DNA of 64,000 bases, taken from positions 587,500 to 651,499 of the forward strand of contig CAUYUJ010013891.1 in NCBI GenBank assembly GCA_963575745.1, in the 5' to 3' direction. Numbering within the stretch: position 1 is the stretch's first letter; every line of letters begins with the position of its first letter. Made by a program: the position numbers and the translations under genes. This DNA comes from Prorocentrum cordatum. Taxonomy: Eukaryota; Sar; Dinophyceae; Prorocentrales; Prorocentraceae. The notes under the pieces were generated by a model. It ran no database searches and was not told the origin of the DNA. It saw only the letters and a list, made by a program, of their open reading frames with translations. This document shows positions 1 through 9,850 of the stretch, piece after piece.

Positions 1-2
1 AC

Positions 3-929
3 AAGCGACGGCTCTCGGATTTCCAGACGAAGCAGAGTGTCGTAGACCTCAGCCTGCGCCCGGCGGAGCTGGACGCTCACGTGGTCTGCCACTTCGATCG
101 GCTCTTTCTCGAGGGCAAGGCGCCGTCGACAAGAGAGAAGCTCATTGCAGCGATACAGTACGTGGTACCTGTGAACAATGCCAAGGGTATGATGACCCTG
201 CCCAGAGCGACGCGGTCACTGCGGGGTTGGCGCAGCTTGGTGCCCAGGAGGGCCCGCCGACCCCTGCCGTGGGAGGTGCTGGCCGCGATCGCGGTGAACC
301 TGCTGCGCATGGAGGGGCTGGGCATGGCGCTGGCCTGGCTGCTAATGGTGGACGCCTACATGCGGCCGGGGGAGTGCCTGGACTTCAGAACCACCCAGGT
401 GCTCAGGGTGACGTCGCAGCGGCACATGGCGCTGGCGGCCATCCTGCTGCACCCCGTCGAGCACGGCCAGTCCAGCAAGGCGGGGGCGGTGCGCGAGAGC
501 CTCATCGTGAGTCGCCTCTGGCGGTCAGACATACTGAAAATGTACGTGGACGCCCGCCCCAGCACGGGGCCCTCGTGGGACTTCAGCCTGAAGCAGATGA
601 ACGCGAGCTTCATCGCCGTATGCGGCGTGGTTGGCATCAGCTACCTGAAGCCAGTCCTGTACATGGAGAGGCACTCTGGTGCCAGCCTGGATCGACTCCA
701 CAACCGCCTCGACCTCGCCGAGGTGCAACGTCGGGGAGGATGGAGGAGCATGGCGTCGGTCAGGAGGTACGAGAAGAGGGCCTTGGTGCAGGGCGTCTAC
801 AGCAAGCTGGACCAGCGCAGCAGTCTCATGTGCACCAGGTGCTCGCTCGAGCTCGAGGCAGCCATGCTAAGAGCTGGCCAGCAGCTCCGCGCACACCGAG
901 GCGTGCCGCCAGGAGAGGTTTCTTCGTGA
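3..929 (+). CDS. Tyrosine recombinase (mobile-element integrase), 5' end outside the window
   Basis: The frame is open from the first bases of the window, so the gene begins upstream; the first internal ATG is at 81. Counting from that ATG, the C-terminal catalytic half of a tyrosine recombinase is visible. The first catalytic Arg is in the M-R-P-G-E context (R95). The H-x-x-R box reads Y-M-E-R followed by H-S-G-A-S (R197), so the usual His is Tyr. A G-G-W box lies at 219-221 and the presumed nucleophile is Y230 in R-R-Y-E-K. The family cuts and rejoins DNA through a 3'-phosphotyrosine and serves DIRS/Crypton-type elements and others. The stop at 929 overlaps the start of a methyltransferase-like domain in another frame, so this is probably part of a larger element. 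The fold is well supported; the element class is not known. Confidence 0.75.
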   Translation, partial: KRRLSDFQTKQSVVDLSLRPAELDAHVVCHFDRLFLEGKAPSTREKLIAAIQYVVPVNNAKGMMTLPRATRSLRGWRSLVPRRARRPLPWEVLAAIAVNLLRMEGLGMALAWLLMVDAYMRPGECLDFRTTQVLRVTSQRHMALAAILLHPVEHGQSSKAGAVRESLIVSRLWRSDILKMYVDARPSTGPSWDFSLKQMNASFIAVCGVVGISYLKPVLYMERHSGASLDRLHNRLDLAEVQRRGGWRSMASVRRYEKRALVQGVYSKLDQRSSLMCTRCSLELEAAMLRAGQQLRAHRGVPPGEVSS

Positions 930-1703
930 TTGAGGTGTTCAGCGGGTGCGGCAGCTTCAGCCGAGCCGCTAAGCGCAGAGGGATCGATGCTTTCGCCTTC
1001 GATATCTTGCAGGGCCCACAGGGCGATGTCACGCGCGTCAGTGTGCAACGACGCATCCGAAAGTTGATTGCACATCCTCGTTGTCTCGGCCTGCTCTGCG
1101 CCCCCCCGTGTACCACGTGCAGTATTGCGAGAAGGCCGATGATCCGCTCCAAACAACGCATCCTTGGGCTGCCGGGTGTTGAGCCCCATGTTCGAAGACA
1201 GCTCGAGATGGGGACCCGCCTCGTGCAGCTGACTGCCCAGTTCTGCGCTTACGCTTCTCAGCGCAACGTACCGTGGGTCATCGAGAACCCGCGAACGTGC
1301 TTGATTTGGTCCACCCCTGAGTTTCAAGGCCTCAGTCGAGGCCTCGACGTCGAGAACATCGTGACTCACACATGTGGTTTCGGGGCCAGATGGAAAAAAA
1401 CCTACGACCCTGTGGTGCGCTGGACTGATAGGAATCGAGAACACGACTTTCAAGTGTGGTAGCTACGGAACTAGGCCCTGTGAGTACTCAAAGCAGCCCC
1501 ACATCGTGTTGACTGGTGGGGGCCCTCTCGGGGTCCGCTGGGCTAAGCGAGCGGCCGCCTATCCTTATCGCTTTGGGTCCTGCCTGGCCAGAATCTTCAT
1601 CGACAATGGGTTCGCTAGAGTACTTGGGGCCTCTTGCCGTTCCGGTATTTCGGTGGTGCCTTGGGCGAAAGCTAGACTGAATTGGAGCACCTCGAACCGC
1701 TAA
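906..1703 (+). pseudogene. C5-cytosine-methyltransferase-like domain, frameshifted
   Basis: In frame 2 the protein shows motif I (F-S-G-C-G, about 938-952), motif IV with the catalytic Cys (A-P-P-C, about 1100) and motif VI (E-N-P, about 1282), in the order of C5 DNA methyltransferases, which transfer a methyl group from SAM to cytosine. At the seven-A run 1394-1400 homology moves to frame 0: deleting one A gives W-K-K-P-T and continues to a C-terminal stretch with C-E-Y-S and P-H ending at 1703. So one extra base separates two good halves. It directly follows the tyrosine recombinase, whose frame ends at 929, and the two may belong to one polyprotein joined by another shift or by splicing. 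Methyltransferases inside dinoflagellate retroelements are known; activity here is doubtful. Confidence 0.65.
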
Positions 1704-1721
1704 CGAGTTTTGCGTCTTTGG

Positions 1722-1848
1722 GGTGGCATCAATGTTCTCAGGGCGCCGACGCGCCCCCGCTCTGTGCCCCTGGATCCGCGCCGCCTCGACGCACCAAGGA
1801 TTGCAACAGAAATCAGGTTCAGGAAAAAACTGGAATGGCATGACTGAT
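1722..1848 (-). repeat. Dispersed repeat, copy 1 (inverted to 6982-7110)
   Basis: The reverse complement of this segment matches 6982-7110 almost base for base, with scattered substitutions and a few small indels. Shared landmarks include a run reading CTGATTTCTGTTGCAATCC and GCGGCGCGGATCCAGGGGC. It contains no recognisable coding motif. Confidence 0.85.
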
Positions 1849-2139
1849 GGGTTTGCTTCAGCATGGGATTCAGGAAGTGAGTGAGGGTTTTCGCTTGCAG
1901 CTTTTCCTCTCACCGTCCAACAGCCCCACCGCCGCCCTTTGTTTTTTGGAATCCCAGCCCCCCTTGCAGGGAAACCGTTCAGTTTTGTGCTAGTGTTGCT
2001 GCATGTACATAAAACGGCGCACCGGGTCCGGGGGCCCGGGGACGGGACCTCGACCACAAATGCGGGCCCCGGGGGGCCCGGAGGCTCGTCGGACCGCCGG
2101 GCGCCGTCCAAGATCGTTCGCAGGCGGCTTCGGAACGCG

Positions 2140-3030
2140 CTCCGATGGCTCCAGATGCCTTCCAAGACGCCTGTCATGACACCAAGAAGGTCCCAGAAGC
2201 TTCCAAGACGCTCCGAGAGGCAGCCCAAGAGAGGCCCAAGAAGCAAAAATCGTGCCATTCCTATGGGAAAACGTATATTTTTCGCATGTTCGCCTCTTGG
2301 GCTTTCACCGCGTCCAAGACGGCCCAAGAGGCGCCCAAGACGGTCTACGAGGCCTCCGGGAGCGCTCCAAGGCTGCGCACGAGTGGCCCAGGGCGGCCCC
2401 AAGACGGCCGAAGAGAGCCCCAAGACGAGTTCGAGAGGGGTCCCAGACGGAGAAAACCAACCTCGAATTCCGAGCTTCCGGCCCAAGAGGCTCCAGGAGG
2501 CGCCAAAATGCCGCCAAGAGGCGCCAAAAAGGCTCCCAAAATCAGCCCAAGACGTTCCGAGAGGCACCCCAAGAGAGGTCCAAGAAACAAACATCGTGCC
2601 ATTCCTATGGGAAAACGTATATTTTCGCATGTTCGCATCTTGGGCTTTCACCGCGTCCAAGACGGCCCAAGAGGCCTCCAAGACGGCCTAGGAGGCCTCC
2701 GGGAGCGCTCCAAGGCTGCGCACGAGTGGCTCAGGACGGCCCCAAGACGGCCCAAGAGAACCCCAAGACGACTTCGAGAGGGGTCCCAGAAGGAGAAAGC
2801 CACTCTCGAATTCCGAGCTTCCGGCCCAACATATCCCAGGAGGCGCCAAAACGCCGCCCAGAGGCGCCAAAAGGCTTCCAAAATCAGCCCAAGACGTTCC
2901 GAGAGGCACCCCAAGAGAGGTCCAAGAAACAAAAATCGTGCCATTCCTATGGGAAAACGTATATTTTTCGCATGTTCGCATCTTGGGCTTTCACCGCGTC
3001 CAAGACGGCCCAAGAGGCCTCCAAGACCCT
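2140..3030 (+). repeat. Degenerate tandem repeat, about 343-bp unit
   Basis: The anchor CGTGCCATTCCTATGGGAAA occurs at about 2251, 2595 and 2937 (spacing 344 and 342), each time followed by ACGTATATTT, a TTCGC word and a GGGCTTTCACCGCGTCCAAGA block. Between anchors the sequence is built from CCAAGAGGC/CCAAGACGGC words. Long ORFs cross it on both strands only because the repeat lacks stops. No protein motif was seen. Confidence 0.85.
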
Positions 3031-3329
3031 GGGCCTGGAGAGGGACCCCCGCGGGTGGTCAGAGGGGTCTTTTTCGACTCCTGGGAGGGCTAAAAAACGA
3101 CGACCCTCACGAGGATCGGGGCCCCGACAGGGGGACCGAGTTTGGCCCCTCTGCTCTTGTTCGAAGCTAAAATCATTGATTTTACTACGGTTTTGGCCCC
3201 ATTTTGGCCTCCTGAGGGGGCCGCGCTTATCTTCCTTCATAGCAAAATCATTTATTTTACGAAGGTTTTGGCCTCATTTTGTCCTTCTCAAGGGGCAGCG
3301 TTCCTTTGCGCTTCTGAGGAGGTCGCAAG

Positions 3330-3590
3330 AGGCCCCAAGAAGGCCCCAAGAGGCCCCCCGGAGCCTCCCAAGAGGCCTCCAAGAGGCCCCCAAGAGGCCC
3401 CAAGATGGCCCCAAGAGGCCCCCAAGAGGCCCCCAAGAGGCCCCAAGAGGCCCCCAAGAGGCCCCCAAGAGGCCCCCAAGAGGCCCCAAGAGGCCCCAAG
3501 AGGCCCCCAAGAGGCCCCCAAGAGGCCCCCAAGAGGCCCCCAAGAGGCCCCAAGAGGCTCCAAGAGGCCCCCAAGAGGCCCCACGAGGAG
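3330..3590 (+). repeat. CCAAGAGGCCC minisatellite (10-12-bp unit)
   Basis: Uninterrupted head-to-tail copies of CCAAGAGGCC(C/CC), with unit length varying by one or two cytosines. The reverse-complement motif GGGGCCTCTTGG forms separate arrays at 7410-7690 and 44440-44980. Confidence 0.9.
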
Positions 3591-3985
3591 CCCGAACGAC
3601 TCACACCAGGACGAGGGGCCCGAACGACTCACACCACGAAGAGCCCGAACGACTCACACCACAAGGAGGGGCCCGAACGACTCACACCAGGACGAGGCGC
3701 CCGAACGACTCACACCACGAGGAGCCCGAACGACTCACACCACGACGCGGGCCCCGAACGACTCACACCACGAGGAGCCCGAACGAGTCACACCAGGAGG
3801 AGGGGCCCGAACGACTCACACCAGGATGAGGGGCCCGAACAACTCACACCACGAGAAGCCCGAACGACTCACACCAGGACGAAGAGCCCGAACGACTCAC
3901 ACCACGAAGAGCCCGAACGACTCACACCAGGAAGAAGGGCCCGAACGACTCACACCAGGACGAGAAACCCCAAACGACTCAAATC
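3590..3985 (+). repeat. CCCGAACGACTCACACCA minisatellite (24-30-bp unit)
   Basis: About fifteen copies of CCCGAACGACTCACACCA, each followed by a variable 6-12-bp linker such as GGACGAGGGG or CGAAGAG. It starts directly where the CCAAGAGG array ends, so the two form a compound block. Confidence 0.9.
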
Positions 3986-5037
3986 ACGAGGAGCGTTTTC
4001 TCTCCCTCCTCCTCCGCCTCGTCCTTCTCCCGCTCTCAATCCACAAAGAGGATGTACAAGGAGGCGGGAGGAAGGAGGGACAAGGGATATATGCGGGGCC
4101 AAGCGGACACACGCCTGAAAAACACGACTGTCGGCATGCTTCGCAAGAGCTGCTGCTGTGAGATGGGCTGGTGGGGATACGCGAAGCGTAAAGAATTAAA
4201 GATACTGGAAAAGGAAAGCACCAAATACCATCCCTCCCCCGAGAGAAAGGATGGATCAGGAGCCCGCCATGGAGCGGAATCAACATGAAGATCCGCCTTG
4301 TCTAGAGGATCGGCGTGCCGTCGTCTCCTACCCCCGCCCAATGAGCTGTGCATGGAACAATGGCGATGATGAGTAAGATTTTTCCCTCTTTTCAACCCCT
4401 GAATGACTCTGCTGATGACGGAGGCGGCGACAACAGCAGGCTCCCTCGACAGGAAACGCGTATGGGCACCTGACGGGGAGGGCTCGCCTCAGCGAGCTGA
4501 AAACTTCAAATGAACGGCCTTGCGATCAGAGAAGCGGCGCCAGGCGCCAATTGGCAGAGACGTTGCAACGTTTTCAGCCGGGCCGGGCCCGAAATGCCGC
4601 ACCAAGGGAATACACACTCGGGATACCGTTAATCCGAGTCTCCGCTCGCCAGGTCGCCATCTGAGGCCCGAGTTAGCGGTGCTAGATCATCCTCCCCACA
4701 GAGGTCATCAATCACAGCCTGGGTTCGAGTCCTGTTAATCAGAGAGGCGGCCAGACTGTCAACCCGCTCCTCTTCGGCAGGGTTTTAATATGAGCAGGCA
4801 GATCTGGCCTCGGGCACCCTGGCGAGCGCTGAGACCTCATCCAAATCAAAGGATGAATTAACTGAAACATTCGGCCGTTTGGGTGCTTTCCTCGACAGAC
4901 AATGGACCACGCCCATTTGCCGAAGCGCGAAGGAGGCGGGGTGCACTTACTGTTAAGGGAAGCCACGCGGCCGCGTGAGCAGCATGGCAGGCACGCAGAG
5001 TAAAAAATGAAAGTGGCGCCGTCGCTGCACGGCAAAA
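3986..5037. other. Stretch with no gene recognised
   Basis: Mixed-composition DNA; short ORFs on both strands lack recognisable motifs. A GGTTCGAGTCC word at about 4724-4734 resembles a tRNA B box, but no foldable tRNA surrounds it. The minus-strand part next to 5038 may be the 3' untranslated part of the LINE fragment at 5038-6567. Confidence 0.5.
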
Positions 5038-6567
5038 TCAAACACTTATGGTCGTTGCCGGCGCATTACTGAAATCATTGTGTACCTGGCCAGTGCATCT
5101 GCCAGGAGGGGGCTTTGAAGGCCAGCACTTCCTGCTGATGTTCCAACAGGTCGAGCAGCGCCAGATATTACCCATGCGCGCCCAAACGCGGGGGACAACT
5201 GAAGGCTCCACTTTAAGAAGTTTGGGAGGGGGGTGTAGGCGACGGCCCCAAATTCCCGGAGAAAGCTCCACAGCGGCAGCAATTTCAAAATGAGCAGGCA
5301 AAACGCACGACCAGAGTTCAGTTCCAGCTTGATGTCGTCAACAACTGATGACTCAGGCCGAGGGTGGTGAGCGATAGCAAACTTAGCAGCCTGATCGGCG
5401 GCACCGTTGCCCTCTCGATCAAACCGCACATGGTCGGAAATGTGTGGCTCGTCAACACTCTGGTTCGCGCGAACGTGCGTGACCGACTGCGCATGCACAG
5501 GAGACGGGTGCGCACGCGCCTGCAGGGGGTGACCAGCATACGTGCGTTTCTCTGATCACTGGAGCGTGACAGGCAGGGCATTGGAATATACTGCACCCTT
5601 GCAATATGAAACTATCGTGCTGGGTCCAGTCATGAGCTGGATGGCCACAAGATTGGCGCAAGATTCGCCAGACTGGGGGGTCTGAGGAAAATGGGCCCAC
5701 ACGAGCCCCATGACACGGCACGCCAGGACCCCGCCCACGTAGAGAATGACGCTCCACGAAGCACGATTCATCTCACGAGCCAGCAGCCTACTACAGGAAC
5801 CGTCCACAAACAGCTGGCCTACAAATTTCCAAGGGTGGGGTGGGGGGGATCGACATACCACGTGTAGTCCCAGGTCCACTCGTCCATGTGCGCAGGGGGC
5901 GGGATGCGATCTTCTGGGTGAGGGGGGGCCCCATGGATGAGCAGGAAGAGCTTGTCTGAACCTGGTGACGCGAACGCAACGGCACCGTCCACAAGTTTGT
6001 CGGGCACGAGCTCTCGACGCTGCTCATCGCAATCTGGGCAGATCCATAGTCTTTGGAAAACCGTGTCCGAGGGGCCCCCGCACTCTTCGCAAGCCTCGGG
6101 AAAATCATATCCTTACTCCTCGCAGAACTCCTCGCCCAAATCGCCTCCCAAGCAGAAGCACGGAGCGACCCCTTCCCCAAAGGTGTGAACTTCTTTGAAG
6201 CCAGCGCCGCGCTGACCACATCATAGGACAGCCTATGCTTGAAGTGGTGCTTACAGCCGATGTCCCTTTCCAGGCAGCGGAGGACCGAGTGCACGAGGCG
6301 CGTCCTAAGGAGGGCTAGGGAGGTGAAGAGAAGCTCGTGAGTATTCCCTAAGTCGTCCTGCAGGGAACAGAAAGAGGGCATCTCCCAACCTAGCCTGGAC
6401 AGGGCCATCAGCACCGCAGCTATTGGGCCAGCCACGGCTCGCCACGAGGAAACTCCTTTGGCCTTGACGGCCGCCCAAAGCCTGCGCAGCTTGGGCAAAG
6501 ACAGAGCCGCCTCGTGCAGTCTAGCATTCGCGGCCCAGACCTCGCGATGCCAACGACACACACACAC
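5038..6567 (-). pseudogene. 3' fragment of a non-LTR retrotransposon (zinc knuckle, RNase H, C-terminal finger)
   Basis: Read on the minus strand from 6567 down, consecutive pieces of one protein appear in shifting frames. First comes a stretch with S-W-R-A-V-A-G-P-I typical of the region after the reverse transcriptase. Next, about 6100-6020 in another frame, is C-G-G-P-S-D...I-C-P-D-C (zinc knuckle). Then an RNase H domain with F-V-D-G-S (about 5820), a G-E acidic position (about 5665) and, by 5415, G-N-G-A-A-D-Q-A-A. Last, near 5190-5100, is a W-R-C-S-T-C...R-C-T-G finger. The third acidic position reads S-Y-C where the family has S-D-C. At least three frameshifts are needed, so this is dead. 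RNase H in such elements degrades the RNA strand during reverse transcription. The 5' half (endonuclease, RT) is absent. Confidence 0.65.
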
Positions 6568-6981
6568 ACAAGCAACTTGAGTGAGCCACGTCCTTCTCCA
6601 GGAGAAGCACCACCCGAAGAGAGCGCTGCGCAGCAGAAGGTTTCAAAACTTTGGCGAACGATCTCCTGAGGTCCAGCAACTCCTAGGGAGAGACCCCGTA
6701 GCACTCGCAGGCGTAGTTTGCGACGGGGAGGGGCCAGCGATCCAGAGCCTGCGGGCCCTGCGTCCAATGGCGCTCGCCAATTTTGAAACACGAAGAGCTC
6801 GAGCGCGACCAGCAAGCTGTCTGGCCTTAGCCCTGGAGCCTCGACCCCGAACCCGCAAAGCCTGACCCACGGCGTCATCAATGCCGAGGTTGGGGGAGGA
6901 GGAGACAACCAGCACCAGCAGCGGCAGCAGGAGCGGGGAGCGGAAGGAGAGCACGAGGAGCAGCAGGAGCAGGAGCAGCAG

Positions 6982-7110
6982 AATCAGTCATGCCATTCCA
7001 ACATTTCTTGAACCTGATTTCTGTTGCAATCCTTGGTGCGTCGAGGCGGCGCGGATCCAGGGGCGCACCAGAGCGGGGGCGCGTCGGCGCCCTGAAAACA
7101 TTGATACCAC
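6982..7110 (+). repeat. Dispersed repeat, copy 2 (inverted to 1722-1848)
   Basis: Matches the reverse complement of 1722-1848 over its full length, with slightly different ends and a 4-bp insertion after CCAGGGGC. The two copies flank 5.1 kb that includes the minisatellites and the LINE fragment. Confidence 0.85.
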
Positions 7111-7166
7111 CCGTGTGGTGCCAGGGCGAGGTGAGCAGGACAATCCGCGTTAGCGGTTATATAAGA

Positions 7167-7206
7167 CTAGAACAACGCGCGCGCTTCGCGCGCGCTTAGG
7201 TTCTAG
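7167..7206. repeat. 40-bp imperfect palindrome with CG core
   Basis: CTAGAAC at 7167-7173 pairs with GTTCTAG at 7200-7206; inside lie two (CG)4C blocks around a TT centre. The stem could form a cruciform or hairpin, and the alternating CG tract could favour Z-DNA. TATATAAGA lies just upstream (about 7158). No function is shown. Confidence 0.7.
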
Positions 7207-7409
7207 CTAGGAGGCGAGCTTGAGTCAACGAAAGTCGCAGGGAAGGGGGCAGGGGGAAGAAGGCCAGAGAGCGCTGAAGGATACAAATACTGGAACCCTC
7301 TTGTGATTTTGTGGGGGGCCTCGTCCGGCCGCTCGCTGGGAGTTTGACGTAGCTTCTCGGGAGCCTCTGAACCTGTCGGGGGCCTCCTGGAAGCAGGTTC
7401 GAAGCATTT

Positions 7410-7690
7410 TGGGGGCCGATTTGGGGCTTCTCGGGGCCTCCTTTGGGCCTCTTGGGGGTCTCCTGGGGCCTCTTGAGGGGCCTCCTTGGGGCCTCCTGGC
7501 GGCCTCTTGGGGCGGAAGGCTCGAGCTTGCGGTTCGTGGTCCCCCTCTGGGCCCCCTCTTGGGCCCGTCTTGGGGCCCTCTTGGGCCATCTTGGGCGCCT
7601 CTTGGGCCGTCTTGGGGCCCTCTTGGGCTGTCCTGGGGCCCTCTTGGAAGCTTCTTGGGCCGTCTTGGGGCGGGGAGGGGGTAGGGGGAG
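7410..7690 (-). repeat. GGGGCCTCTTGG minisatellite (reverse orientation of 3330-3590)
   Basis: Irregular copies of TTGGGGCCTCTTGGG and TTGGGCCGTCTTGG. The motif is the reverse complement of the CCAAGAGGCC unit at 3330-3590, and the CCGTCTTGG variant matches the CCAAGACGG words of 2140-3030. Apparent ORFs rich in G-L-L-G-A-S-W are translations of the repeat. Confidence 0.8.
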
Positions 7691-8904
7691 GGGTAAACCC
7701 CTCCCCGAAGGGGAAGAAGGGGGGTTGAGGACAGAGCGGGCTCTCTAAACCACTCACGCCCAAAGGGCTGGTGGGATTTTGCAAGCTCCTGCCTACTGTG
7801 CAGAAGCTCTCAGCCTTGATCGATGTACCGCAAACGACGGGCAGTATCCTGGAGCTACCATTTGGAGGCCCAGATATCCGAAGACACCTGGGCCGGCGGA
7901 CAGAGGGATTCAACGCCTTGGGAAGGGATCGTTGGGAGTGGTTGGATGTCGGATGTGGTACGAGTGCACCCAATTTGTCTCCTTCCTCTTCTCCCTCCCT
8001 CCTCTTTTCCCTTCTCTCCCTTCTTCTGCTTCTCCTCCCCCCCATCCTTTCCGTCTCCCTCTCTCGGCTGGCTTCGCACCTCCCTACCACCATTCTGCCC
8101 CCTTCAGTTCCGATTTTGCGGGATACTCTTCCGCCATCCTTTCACACTCCGCTACCAATTTGCTCTACGCTGTCGAATCCGTTTTTTTCCCCCAGGATGC
8201 GCCAGTGCGCAACCGTTCGTTCGCGATGCCAGCCTTTCCTCAACCGTAGGGACGTTGATGGCGCTGGTGCTGCGATTAGGACGCGCGCGGCTCAGAAAAG
8301 CCCTCTTCAACCTTGATGCTGTCTTCTGCCCGCCCATCCTCATCTGCGGTCGTCGTCGTCCTCCATTCTCGTCCTCCGCAGTCACCTCCAGCTTCCCTCC
8401 CCTCTTTCTCTCCCCCCCGCCTTCTTCGCAATACGACATCATGGCCCGGGCGCCACTCGTACCGTGTTGGCAACGCCGCAGTTGGGGCGCTCAGCCGAGC
8501 GACGTCGACGGTCCAGTCCTCACCAGCCAGTACTTTTTGCCCGTTTGCCACGCCCTGCCCAGCCTGAGGACAGTGCTCAGACGCCTGATCGCATCAGCAT
8601 CGGCCTGGCCACGCGAGTCTTCAAGGCTTGCAGCGACCGCAGCGAAGCCGACGCAACCACCCCCCACGAGCTGACACCTACACACCCCTACCCATACGTC
8701 CATTCGAATTCATGGGGTGGAATTCTTGGGCGGGGGTACGGTTGCGGGTTGTCGGATGGAGGTCCCCGCTCGAGCGGGAACCCCCGTCGGGGTCCGACAA
8801 GTCGCACCCATACCCATGGCGCGTTCATCGCCTTGCCCTTCCCCATTCCACCTCCCTAGAGGTTTGAATGTGTGTTGTTCGTTGATCAACCCCGCCAGAT
8901 CCGC
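7691..8904. other. No gene recognised; pyrimidine-rich stretches
   Basis: Contains CT-rich runs (7975-8060 and 8375-8430) and ordinary GC-rich DNA. ORFs cross it on both strands, but none shows a domain or family signature. Confidence 0.5.
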
Positions 8905-8908
8905 CCAA

Positions 8909-9090
8909 CGCCGGCGAGGCCAAGGGCGGCCAAACCGCGCCGACGGGCATCCCCTGCCCCTGAGACGGCGGCCCGGCCGCGCAAGCGGGCGCTGCGCGCA
9001 GAGGAGCGCTGGTGCCCGCGAGCGCGCGCGAGGCCCATAGCGAATCCGACGCTGGCGAGGCCAAGGGCGACCGAGCCGCGCCGACGGGTC
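8909..9090 (+). repeat. Direct repeat pair, about 42 bp, 139 bp apart
   Basis: GGCGAGGCCAAGGGCG followed by GCGCCGACGGG occurs at 8909-8950 and again at 9048-9090, with a few substitutions. Confidence 0.7.
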
Positions 9091-9606
9091 CGCTGACGTG
9101 GAACTTAACTACCTGCCTCCCTATCCCTGCGATTGGCATCGCCTGATCTCCGTGCCGACCTCGAGGGCGTAGCCCTAAGGTGGTCCCCACCTTTGGGCTT
9201 GTCAACCTCAGTGGTAGAGGCAAGTCCGAGGCTGGTAATGAGCGGCGACCCGTCCGCAGTGAGCAGGCGCCGCGCGCAGAGGTCGGCCACGCGCAGAGGG
9301 GGTAGGGGGAGAGGGGAATGCTTCTTAGAAGCACCCCTGCTTCTTAGAGGGCGCGGGCCTTATCTGTGGATGTAAGGCCGGTGCTTTGTAAGAAGGCAGC
9401 CTCTTTCTAAGAAATTTCCCCCCCCCTTTCCTCTCGTGCGCGCCGCCGAGAGCGCGCAGGCGCCCGGCGAGAGCGCGCGCGCGGCAGCCCTGGGCTTGGC
9501 GCGCGTGCGCCCGCCAGAGGCTCGGCGCGTCGGCCTGCGGCCTCTGGGCCTCAGAGAGCCGCCCCCCCCCCTTTTTTCCCTGGCGGGGTGGGTGGGGGGG
9601 CCTCGG

Positions 9607-9850
9607 AGGATGCTAAGTCCGTGCGGGGGAGGGCCGGCCGCACGGAGGGCTCGGCCTCCGTCGGGGCTTGCGTACTCCGTCTGGACTTGGTCTCTCCTGG
9701 TGGGATGCTAAGTCCGCACGGAGTGCCCGGCCTCCGTCCGGGCTTACCTCGTCTGGACTTAGCCTCTCTTGGTAGGATGCTAAGCCCGTGCGGCGCGGTC
9801 TGCTCGGCCCCTGACCAGGCTTACCCCATCTTGACTTGGCCTCTCGTGAG
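9607..9850 (+). repeat. Tandem repeat, three copies of 71-97 bp
   Basis: Each copy starts GGATGCTAAG(T/C)CCG at about 9607, 9705 and 9776, then runs through a CGGCC...GGGCTTAC block to a TGGACTTGG/AGCCTCTC block. Unit length shortens by deletions. Confidence 0.75.

Noticed and set aside
4650-4740. tRNA gene or tRNA-derived SINE
   Set aside because: There is a good B-box word (GGTTCGAGTCC) and a possible A-box about 40 bp upstream, but the acceptor arms do not pair and the anticodon stem gives a six-base loop.
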